Shown here: positions 8,601 through 14,353 of the stretch, one piece after another | Layout: each line of letters starts with the position of its first letter | Numbering within the stretch: position 1 is the stretch's first letter | Assembly: GCA_025963815.1 (NCBI GenBank) | Contig: JAOQAA010000584.1 | Span: forward strand, 1 to 18,409 | DNA length: 18,409 nucleotides | Direction of reading: 5' to 3' | Source of the DNA: Capsulimonas sp. | GTDB taxonomy: Bacteria; Armatimonadota; Armatimonadia; Armatimonadales; Capsulimonadaceae | Position numbers and translations under genes: made by a program | Notes under the pieces: generated by a model | Seen by the model: only the letters and a program-made list of their open reading frames with translations | Databases searched by the model: none | What the model was told of the DNA's origin: nothing

Positions 8601-11318
8601 CGGGGCTTGACACGGTATCAGGCCAGAACATACCTTTCCTTCGCCACACTCACGCCGTGGACGAAACACGCTGCGAGCGCGCGTAATCTGATCCATCGCG
8701 CGTTTGACGCCGCCTCCCGGAACGGAGATCTGACATTCTCCGCATATAGCTGGGAGCAGTTAATCACGAACTGTCTGATGGCGGGGGATCCTCTCGCCGA
8801 GGTGCAGTCCGAGGCTGAAAATGGCGTTGCCTTCGCGAAAAAGACGGGGTTCGGCCTTGTCGTCGAGATTTGCAGCACGCAGCGGGCGCTTATCCGAACC
8901 CTCCGTGGGTTGACTCCGACATTTGGCTGCTTCAATGATGAAGATTTCGACGAGCTGCGAACCGAAAACCTCCTGGCTGGCAACCCGGTTTTGTCACTCG
9001 CGGAATTCTTTTACTGGACCCGGAAGTTGCAAGCCCGTTTTTTTGCGGGAGACTATGCGGCTGCGGTCACAGCGTCGCGAAGAGCCCAGAGCCTTGTCTG
9101 GACAGCGTCATCGCAAGTCACATCCGCCGATTTTCCGTTCTATAGCGCACTTGCTCACGCCGCATCCTGGGATTTTGCATCTTCCGACCAGAGAAACGGG
9201 CACTTCGAAGCTTTGACTGCTCACCATAAGCAGCTCGAAGTATGGTCCGAGCATTGCCCGACAAACTTCAAGAATCGCGCGGCGTTAGTTGGCGCGGAAA
9301 TCGCACGCATTGAATCTCGTATCCTCGATGCCGAAGAGCTTTACGAAGAGGCCATACGATCGGCGCACGCGAACGGCTTCGTCCACAATGAGGCGGTCGC
9401 GAGCGAAGTCGCAGCGCGTTTCTATGCGGCGCGCGGTTTCGAGAAAATCGCGAATGCTTACTTGCGGGACGCCCGGTACTGCTATCTTCATTGGGGAGCC
9501 GATGGAAAGGTGCGTCAGCTTGACCAGGAGTATCCGCACCTCGGGGCGGAAAGGCCGACCTCTGATTCGACAAGCACGATACTGGCGCCGGTCGAACACC
9601 TTGATCTTGCGACCGTGATCAAAGTCTCACAAGCAGTGTCGGGCGAGATCGTCTTGGAAAAACTGATTGATACCCTGATGCGCACGGCGATCGAGTACGC
9701 CGGCGCCGAACGCGGTCTGCTTATTCTGCCGCAGGGTGATGAATATCGGATCGATGAGTATCGGATCGTGGCGGAGGCCACAACCCACAGTGATACCGTG
9801 GCGGTCGGCCTGCGACAAGCGAGCGTCACCGCGATGGATCTGCCAGAATCGGTTTTCCACTATGTCCTGCGAACCAAAGAAAGTATTCTTCTGCACGATG
9901 CCTGGGCAAAGAACCCGTTTTCTGCGGATGATTATATTTGTCGACGCAGTGCGCGTTCAGTACTCTGTATTCCGCTGCTCAAGCAGACAAGGTTCATTGG
10001 AGTGCTCTACCTCGAAAACAATCTGGCCCCGCATGTTTTCACTCCCGCCCGGATGGCCCTTCTGAAGCTGCTCGCTTCGGAGGCGGCAGTCTCACTGGAA
10101 AACACGCGTCTTTATCGCGATCTTCAAGAACGGGAGGCAAGAGTTCGGCGGCTGGTCGACTCCAATATCATCGGCATCTTCATCTGGGATCGAGACGATC
10201 GGATCATTGACACAAACGAAGCCTTTATCCAAATGATCGGATACAGCCGTGACGACATCAGCTCCAGCCGCATCCGCTGGAGGGATCTCACGCCTAGCGA
10301 GTGGCGCGACACGGACGAGCAGCGCCTGGCGGATTTGAAGACAATTGGGATTGCCCAACCTTACGAGAAGGAATTCCTCAAAAAGGACGGCGCACGCGTG
10401 CCGGTGCTGGTTGGCGCCGCGATCTTTGAAAGCTCGCCGAAAGAGGGCGTCGCTTTCGTTGTCGATCTGACCGACCGCAAGCGCGCCGAGGCGGCAATGC
10501 GCGAAAGCGAGCGGCGCTGCCATGAAGCGCAGACTCAGTTAGCGCTCGCAAACCGCGTCGCGAGCGTCGGACATCTTTCGGCGTCGATTGCTCACGAACT
10601 CAACCAGCCACTGTCCGGCATCATCACGAACGCCAGCACCTGTCTGCGGATGCTGGCCGCTGATCCGCCCAACGTCGCCGGCGCGTGCGAGACTGCCCGG
10701 CGCACGATCCGCGACGCTAACCGCGCGTCGGATGTGGTCACGCGATTGCGCTCGCTCTTCGCCAACAAGAACACCGTGATCGAATTCGTGGACCTGAATG
10801 AGGCGGCGCGAGAAGTGATTGCGCTTTCATTCAGTGAACTCCAAAGAAGCCGGGTGATTCTTCAGTCTGAGTTTGCGGACAACCTCCCGCCCATCACGGG
10901 CGATCGTGTCCAGCTACAGCAGGTCATATTAAATCTGCTTCGGAACGCCTGGGAGGCGATGAGCGGCGTCGATGGTCGTCCTAGACATCTGGTGATCAGA
11001 ACCGAGCGAACAGAAGGCGATTGCGTGCGTCTGACCGTGCAAGATTCGGGAGTGGGGCTCGACCCACAAGCAGTCGAGAGACCCTTCGAGGCGTTCTATA
11101 CCACGAAGAGCGGAGGTATGGGGATCGGTCTGTCCGTCAGCCGCTCCATTATCGAGAGTCACCAGGGCCGTCTGTGGGCGGCGCCCAATGATGGTCCGGG
11201 GGCCACATTTTCGTTTACTATTCCTCTCGAATCCGAGGGTGTGACCGACGGCTTCAATTTTGGAGCCATTCGGCCCTCCGCCAGAACGGATTCGGAGCAC
11301 GTTAGGAGGAATGCGTGA
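5694..11318 (+). CDS. giant hybrid sensor: kinase-like domain + AAA ATPase + GAF + PAS + histidine kinase
   Basis: An 1874-residue signalling fusion. Residues about 15-285 form a protein-kinase-like domain with HKDIKPTNVL (134-143) and APE (183-185). It has GFG instead of DFG (155-157), and no lysine in the beta3 position (EFLAVL, 41-46), so phosphotransfer by this domain is doubtful. A predicted-ATPase domain (about 305-600) has Walker A GYSGIGKS (337-344) and Walker B LFLDDLQWLD (D467/D468). A long helical, TPR-like region runs to about 1300. A GAF domain (about 1306-1475), a PAS domain (about 1485-1610) and a histidine kinase follow: H1634 in SIAHELNQPLSG, N1751, DSGVGL at 1784-1789, GMGIGL at 1808-1813. 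An in-frame stop at 5688 makes the ATG at 5694 the first possible. It is probably cytoplasmic, as no membrane helix is evident. It should phosphorylate the two regulators downstream. Confidence 0.93.
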   Translation: MNPFSWFGAGGKNDPLEVLWEDGERVYCRTWREGADGAQHEFLAVLAAGEHPTLGGVNRLTHEYGLKDHLDGAWAVRPLELVRERGLTMLVLEAPKGEPLDRLIGPPMEIGRFLRLAVALSAALSRLHGRGLIHKDIKPTNVLVNSAADQVWLTGFGVASRLPRERQSPEPPEFIAGTLAYMAPEQTGRMNRSIDSRSDLYSLGVTLYEMLTGSLPFTASDPMELVHCHIARQPAWPDEQVKHVPVSVSAITLKLLAKTAEERYQTAAGAESDLRRCLLEWETQGRIDDFASGEHDTPDRLIIPEKLYGREMEVAILLTAFDRVVAGGRPELVLVSGYSGIGKSAVVNELHKPLVPPRGLFASGKFDQYKRDIPYATLAQAFQSLIRPLLSKSEEELRQWRDAIREALGSNGSLMVDLVPELKHIIGEQPPAPELPPQDAQRRFQLVFRRFISVFARPEHPLALFLDDLQWLDAATLDLLEDLLTQSDLRHLLLIGAYRDNEVNSTHPLTRKLDAIRQAGAIIQEIVLAPLDREDLGQMLADSLYCEVERAEPLAQLIHEKTSGNPFFAIQFISTLADEALLNFDYDQGGWSWDLNRIYAKGYTDNVVDLMVGKLNRLSVETQQALQQFACLGNRAEFDMLRMVYQNSNDEMHDQLWEAVRTGLIFRSENSYRFLHDRVQEAAYSLIPKEQRAAAHLRIGAVLATHTSDERLKEVIFEIVNQLNLGSHLITSVEERERVAELNLIAGQRAKFSTAFASALQYLRAGRSLLTETAWDLNYALIFATECLIAECELLTAEMIAAENRLLLLAERAQSRHDFAIVTRLQLTLYTALDQSDLCVDVFLEFLRRGGTDWSRHPTRDEVLREYERIWTLIGSRQIEDLFDLPLTTNPDVLDTLDVFTEIVHPAIFYNENLSSLVVCRIVSLSLEHGNCDASCFGYVWFAMFAGPRFHNYQDGYRFGQLGFDLVEKRGLTRYQARTYLSFATLTPWTKHAASARNLIHRAFDAASRNGDLTFSAYSWEQLITNCLMAGDPLAEVQSEAENGVAFAKKTGFGLVVEICSTQRALIRTLRGLTPTFGCFNDEDFDELRTENLLAGNPVLSLAEFFYWTRKLQARFFAGDYAAAVTASRRAQSLVWTASSQVTSADFPFYSALAHAASWDFASSDQRNGHFEALTAHHKQLEVWSEHCPTNFKNRAALVGAEIARIESRILDAEELYEEAIRSAHANGFVHNEAVASEVAARFYAARGFEKIANAYLRDARYCYLHWGADGKVRQLDQEYPHLGAERPTSDSTSTILAPVEHLDLATVIKVSQAVSGEIVLEKLIDTLMRTAIEYAGAERGLLILPQGDEYRIDEYRIVAEATTHSDTVAVGLRQASVTAMDLPESVFHYVLRTKESILLHDAWAKNPFSADDYICRRSARSVLCIPLLKQTRFIGVLYLENNLAPHVFTPARMALLKLLASEAAVSLENTRLYRDLQEREARVRRLVDSNIIGIFIWDRDDRIIDTNEAFIQMIGYSRDDISSSRIRWRDLTPSEWRDTDEQRLADLKTIGIAQPYEKEFLKKDGARVPVLVGAAIFESSPKEGVAFVVDLTDRKRAEAAMRESERRCHEAQTQLALANRVASVGHLSASIAHELNQPLSGIITNASTCLRMLAADPPNVAGACETARRTIRDANRASDVVTRLRSLFANKNTVIEFVDLNEAAREVIALSFSELQRSRVILQSEFADNLPPITGDRVQLQQVILNLLRNAWEAMSGVDGRPRHLVIRTERTEGDCVRLTVQDSGVGLDPQAVERPFEAFYTTKSGGMGIGLSVSRSIIESHQGRLWAAPNDGPGATFSFTIPLESEGVTDGFNFGAIRPSARTDSEHVRRNA

Positions 11319-11689
11319 GAGTCATACGTTCGCTCGTGACGGTCGTTGATGATGACGAATCCGTGCGCGAGTCGCTCCCTGATCTGCTGAGACAGTTCGG
11401 CTTCGCGGTCCAGGCATTCTCGTCCGCGGAGGAGTTCCTGGCGTCGGATGACCTCAGCCGTACCGGATGCCTCATTCTCGACATCGCCATGCCGGGCATG
11501 ACCGGCCCCGAACTGCATCAGGAGTTGAAGAACCGCCGGCAAGAGATACCGATCGTCTTCATCACTGGTTACGGGGATGAGAGCATCCGTCCGCGCGTAC
11601 TCAAACAGGGCGCCGCAGAGTGCCTATTCAAGCCATTCAGCGAGGCGGCTCTGCTCGAGGCGCTCAATACCGCACTTCGAGTGAACTGA
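11315..11689 (+). CDS. receiver-only response regulator (CheY/FixJ-receiver type)
   Basis: A 124-residue single receiver domain. The acidic pair is D12/D13 (VVDDDESVRESL), the phospho-acceptor is D56 (CLILDIAMPG), with T84 (FITGYGDE) and K106 (FKPF). There is no output domain, so it is a phosphate shuttle, sink or protein-binding switch. The start is a GTG that overlaps the kinase stop by four bases (GTGA), with AGGAGG at 11304-11309. A nearer ATG at 11311 is in another frame that stops after twelve codons. Coupled translation points to the upstream histidine kinase as its phosphodonor. Confidence 0.9.
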   Translation: MRVIRSLVTVVDDDESVRESLPDLLRQFGFAVQAFSSAEEFLASDDLSRTGCLILDIAMPGMTGPELHQELKNRRQEIPIVFITGYGDESIRPRVLKQGAAECLFKPFSEAALLEALNTALRVN

Positions 11690-11727
11690 GCCATCCGTCA
11701 CGCTTTGACGCCCTAGGAGGATACACA

Positions 11728-12399
11728 ATGAATTCATCGATCGTACGTAGTGACGAACCGAGGTCATCGTCCCTGTCGCATCCCACACCAATCGTGTTCG
11801 TTGTTGACGACGACATCTCGGTGCGCGAGTCGCTGGAATTGCTGATTGACTGGGCAGGATGGCGACCGGAGACATTCTCGTCCGCGCAGGCGTTCCTCGC
11901 CCGTCCACGAGTCCTGGTTCCAAGCTGCCTGGTGCTTGACGTTTCTCTTCCAGACCTCAATGGGCTCGATCTGCAGCAGCGCGTCGCCGCTCGGAGTGAC
12001 ATGCCGATTATCTTCATCACGGGTTACGGCGATGTGCCGATGACGGTCCGGGCCATGAAGGCGGGAGCGGTCGAGTTCTTGACAAAGCCATTCGGCGACG
12101 AGGCGCTGCTAAGCGCCATTCGGCACGCCATCGAGCGCAGCCACACGACGCTTGATCACGAGGCAGAGATACGGGCGCTCCAAGACTGTTACGCATTACT
12201 CAGTCCTCGCGAACGGGAAGTCATGGCGTTAGTGGTCTCCGGCCTGCTGAATAAACAGACTGGCGGCAATCTGGGCATTAGTGAGATTACGGTAAAGGCG
12301 CACCGAGGTAAGGTGATGGGGAAAATGAAGGCCGACTCTCTCGCCGACCTCGTAAAAATGGCCGAGTGCCTCCGCCTAGCGCCGGCGCCGAAAGTCTGA
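11728..12399 (+). CDS. FixJ/NarL-type response regulator (receiver + LuxR HTH)
   Basis: A 223-residue transcription regulator. The receiver domain (about 20-140) has D27/D28 in VVDDDISVRESL, phospho-acceptor D71 (LVLDVSLPDLNG), FITGYGD and LTKPFG. The C-terminal LuxR-type helix-turn-helix starts at LSPREREVMALVVSG and contains LGISEITVKAHRGKVMGKM. The reading frame is open from 11620, but the ATG at 11728 with AGGAGG seven bases upstream is the clear start; earlier codons overlap the preceding regulator gene. It follows that gene by 38 bases and is the likely DNA-binding output of the kinase. Plausible targets are the divergent hydrolase-DoxX operon and its own operon. Confidence 0.92.
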   Translation: MNSSIVRSDEPRSSSLSHPTPIVFVVDDDISVRESLELLIDWAGWRPETFSSAQAFLARPRVLVPSCLVLDVSLPDLNGLDLQQRVAARSDMPIIFITGYGDVPMTVRAMKAGAVEFLTKPFGDEALLSAIRHAIERSHTTLDHEAEIRALQDCYALLSPREREVMALVVSGLLNKQTGGNLGISEITVKAHRGKVMGKMKADSLADLVKMAECLRLAPAPKV

Positions 12400-12488
12400 C
12401 ACTCCGCTGATGGGGCGCAAGCGGGCGGCAGGGACGTTTTATTCCTTCCAGGGATTTTCGGAGCTATTTTGCGTGCGGCGCGCGCTTG

Positions 12489-12514
12489 CTCCAGCCCACC
12501 ACGATGGGCTGGAG
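12489..12514. terminator. 10-bp-stem hairpin downstream of the response regulator
   Basis: CTCCAGCCCA, loop CCACGA, TGGGCTGGAG: a perfect 10-bp inverted repeat about 90 bases after the response-regulator stop. The stem is GC-rich and strong, but no T-run follows on either strand. It could be a non-canonical terminator, an RNA 3'-end stabiliser or a protein-binding palindrome. Its place at the end of the kinase operon favours a 3'-end role. Confidence 0.45.
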
Positions 12515-12572
12515 GATTGAATGTACCGTTTATGGAGGACAATGTGCTTTTCGGTCGAGCTAAAAGGTCCTA

Positions 12573-12710
12573 TCAAAAACTGGCGACATCGATAATGGCG
12601 TCGGCAAATACGCGTGAGGCTTCTTGAGGAAGATTATGCCCGCCCCCACCAATGATAGTCATCGGGTCCCAGGCCGCCGTGATTCCACTGCGCTTAAAGG
12701 GACGAGATAT
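12573..12710 (-). pseudogene. remnant of an alpha/beta hydrolase (C-terminal end only)
   Basis: In one minus-strand frame ending at 12573 the residues IIGGGGHNLPQEASRVFADA followed by IIDVASF strongly resemble the C-terminus of a soil-bacterial alpha/beta-hydrolase family, whose members end in a pattern like GG-GHNLPQEAPxAFAxAVxDV. The GGGGH histidine would be the catalytic one. Upstream in the same frame the sequence (TEWVMGFSAVIISRPFKRS) no longer resembles the fold. No nucleophile elbow (GxSxG or GGDWG) appears in the preceding 250 bases. Either a deletion removed most of the gene or it has decayed. The assignment of the short tail is by motif memory only; the left boundary is approximate. 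Confidence 0.55.
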
Positions 12711-12957
12711 GATCACCGCAGAAAACCCCATTACCCATTCTGTCAGCTTCGCGACGTTTTTAGATGAGGCCCTCGCTGGACCCCAAAGACTGCGGAAGAC
12801 ATTGCCGTGCAAGTATTTCTTGCGATCGACGAAGTTAAAATGACGAAAAGAAAAAATGTATCGTTTTTTGATATAGACATTCACATCCTCCAGCCTTCCA
12901 TAATAATTTCTCCCTTAACGCTTACTCTTGAAAAATTTTCGCAAACGCTGTAACGAT

Positions 12958-12978
12958 GAGGACAATTCGCCCTATAGT
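12958..12978. other. match to the T7 promoter flank of cloning vectors
   Basis: CAATTCGCCCTATAGTGA (12963-12980 within the surrounding sequence) is identical, as I recall it, to the junction of the T7 promoter and polylinker in pBluescript-type vectors, whose complement reads TCACTATAGGGCGAATTG. The rest of the T7 promoter (TAATACGAC) is not present, so T7 polymerase would probably not use it. Chance, vector contamination or a natural promoter (-10 TATAGT) are all possible. Confidence 0.4.
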
Positions 12979-13067
12979 GATATGAGTTGGTCCTGTGGAT
13001 GCACACGCAGCACGCTATGTGAGCATTTCTGCTGCTGCAGGCCTATGGATGAGACAGGCAAAACAGT

Positions 13068-13694
13068 ATGATGCAAAGGCCGGACAATATTCGAGCTCTA
13101 GACGCCAAAGCGGGGCTCCAATGGAGCGAGCAGGAAGTGGCGCGCGCCTGGCGGTGGTGGCTGGAGCGAGATCAAGAGCGTCTGGTATGGTTTGCCGCCA
13201 CGCGCTACTTAGGCTGGGGTGTGCAAAGCCAAGATATCGAGGAAGCCTGGGTGGCGTTTTACGCGGACGTGGTCGAAAAAAGCCGCCGTTCCTACCGACC
13301 TGGGGGGCCGGACTTCGCAACGTATGCGCTTCACGTTTGCTTTAAGCGAGATTGTATCCGGCGAGGCGAAGAGATCCGTGTACGCAGCCAAACATTTGTC
13401 TCGCTTTCCAGCGATCCGAGAGAGAAAGGCGGATTCGAACCAGTATCGCACGACGCCTCACCGCATACGATAGCGGAACGTGCGTGGCTCGTGCGCGAAG
13501 TACTATGCTTCATTCAGAATAGCCCAATGCCGCACCGCCACAAAAGAGCCTTCATCCTGAAACATTTTGACGAGAAGTCAAACGAGGAAATTGCATCGGA
13601 ACTCGGCGCCGAAGTCGGCGCCGTAAAAGTATGGGCTTACCGCGCCGCCGTCAAAGTGCAGGAATATTTGTGCGTAAAGGAGTGGATGAGTTGA
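13068..13694 (+). CDS. ECF-like sigma-70 family RNA polymerase sigma factor
   Basis: A 208-residue protein with the two-domain layout of ECF sigma factors. Region 2 covers about 35-105 (QERLVWFAATRYL, DIEEAWVAFYADVVEK, FATYALHVCFKRDCIRRGEE), the core-binding and -10-recognising helices. Region 4 covers about 150-205 (RAFILKHFDEKSNEEIASEL, then AEVGAVKVWAYRAAVKVQEYL), the -35-recognising helix-turn-helix. There is no region 1.1 or 3. The start is ATG at 13068 or the adjacent ATG at 13071; an in-frame stop at 13050 blocks anything earlier. The Shine-Dalgarno sequence is weak. Its stop overlaps the next start by one base (TGATG), so it is probably expressed with, and held by, the anti-sigma-like protein. 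It heads the four-gene operon. Confidence 0.88.
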   Translation: MMQRPDNIRALDAKAGLQWSEQEVARAWRWWLERDQERLVWFAATRYLGWGVQSQDIEEAWVAFYADVVEKSRRSYRPGGPDFATYALHVCFKRDCIRRGEEIRVRSQTFVSLSSDPREKGGFEPVSHDASPHTIAERAWLVREVLCFIQNSPMPHRHKRAFILKHFDEKSNEEIASELGAEVGAVKVWAYRAAVKVQEYLCVKEWMS

Positions 13695-14353
13695 TGGAAC
13701 GACCGGATGCCGGGAAAAACGATGGTTCGGATTCGGGGCTGCGGCTGAGCAATTTACTGCGGCAGACGCTCAGTGAAGATCCTCATATGACGGACAGTGA
13801 GCTGATCGAACTGAGCGCTGGCGTCATCGATGCGACGGAGGCGGTAAAGCTCTGGAAGCATGCGCATAGCTGTCCCGAATGCTCGGCCGAAATCGAACGT
13901 CTCATGGGACAGTCCGCGGTGTGGGACGATCCGTGGGAGATCGAGCGGCGTGAGGCGCGCATCGAACGATCCCATGCAGCGCGTGATCCAGGCGAACAGC
14001 CCTGGTGGGCCGCTGCTGCATGGGCAGCCATTTCCCTTCTTCACCCTCGGCGCGGCGCGCTCGCTGCGGATGATGACGCGCCCATGGCGTCATTTCCGAT
14101 CACGGATAGTGAGGGAATAGTGGCGGAGCTATCCGGCGTGATCCAGCGGCGCGGAAACGAATACCACGTGCGCATCACATCTGCTCCAGGGGCGAGTGGA
14201 TCCTACCAGAACCGCTGGGTGGAAGTCGTTCTGTTCGGACAGGACTCAGATGACCCGCTGCTGCGACGTAAGGTGCCGGTGGATCGTTTTATCCTGCTGG
14301 GAACCGATCTCGCAATCACCACAGACAAGATCACCGCGAGACTACTTTCTTGA
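13694..14353 (+). CDS. ZAS-type anti-sigma-like protein with an unassigned C-terminal domain
   Basis: A 219-residue protein starting at the ATG that overlaps the sigma-factor stop (TGATG). The frame is open further upstream, but that part lies within the sigma gene. Residues about 30-72 carry HAHSCPEC (56-63), which fits the zinc-binding Hx3Cx2C of anti-sigma ZAS domains, inside a helical context (ELIELSAGVIDATEAVKLWK). A short hydrophobic run (103-116, WWAAAAWAAISLLH) is too short for a sure membrane helix, so I read the protein as soluble. The C-terminal part (about 135-219) is beta-rich (IVAELSGVIQRRGNEYHVRI, RWVEVVLFG, VDRFILLGTDLAIT) and I do not recognise it. The inferred role is to bind the adjacent sigma factor; the C-terminal domain could be the contact or the cleavage target of the protease-ATPase encoded next. 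Confidence 0.7.
   Translation: MERPDAGKNDGSDSGLRLSNLLRQTLSEDPHMTDSELIELSAGVIDATEAVKLWKHAHSCPECSAEIERLMGQSAVWDDPWEIERREARIERSHAARDPGEQPWWAAAAWAAISLLHPRRGALAADDDAPMASFPITDSEGIVAELSGVIQRRGNEYHVRITSAPGASGSYQNRWVEVVLFGQDSDDPLLRRKVPVDRFILLGTDLAITTDKITARLLS

Larger units (their letters stand above)
12400..13067. other. 668-base intergenic region with decayed coding remnant and AT-rich stretch
   Basis: No intact gene is supported here. From left to right it holds the hairpin at 12489-12514, a minus-strand alpha/beta-hydrolase C-terminal remnant (12573 to about 12710), an AT-rich stretch about 12830-12960, and a segment with a TATAGT box at 12973-12978 that could serve as the -10 of the sigma-factor operon (the best -35, TGTAAC at 12949-12954, is weak). 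Two short frames across the remnant (minus 12573-12884 and plus 12652-12843) look non-functional outside the hydrolase-like part. Confidence 0.55.

Noticed and set aside
11620..11727. Upstream start for the FixJ-type regulator
   Set aside because: It lies within the preceding receiver gene. AGGAGG and the ATG at 11728 give the normal start.
12652..12843. 63-codon plus-strand frame in the intergenic region
   Set aside because: It lies opposite the hydrolase remnant, with no ribosome site and no recognisable motif.
13631..13693. Upstream start for the anti-sigma-like gene
   Set aside because: It is inside the sigma-factor gene. The TGATG junction at 13692-13696 is the natural coupled start.
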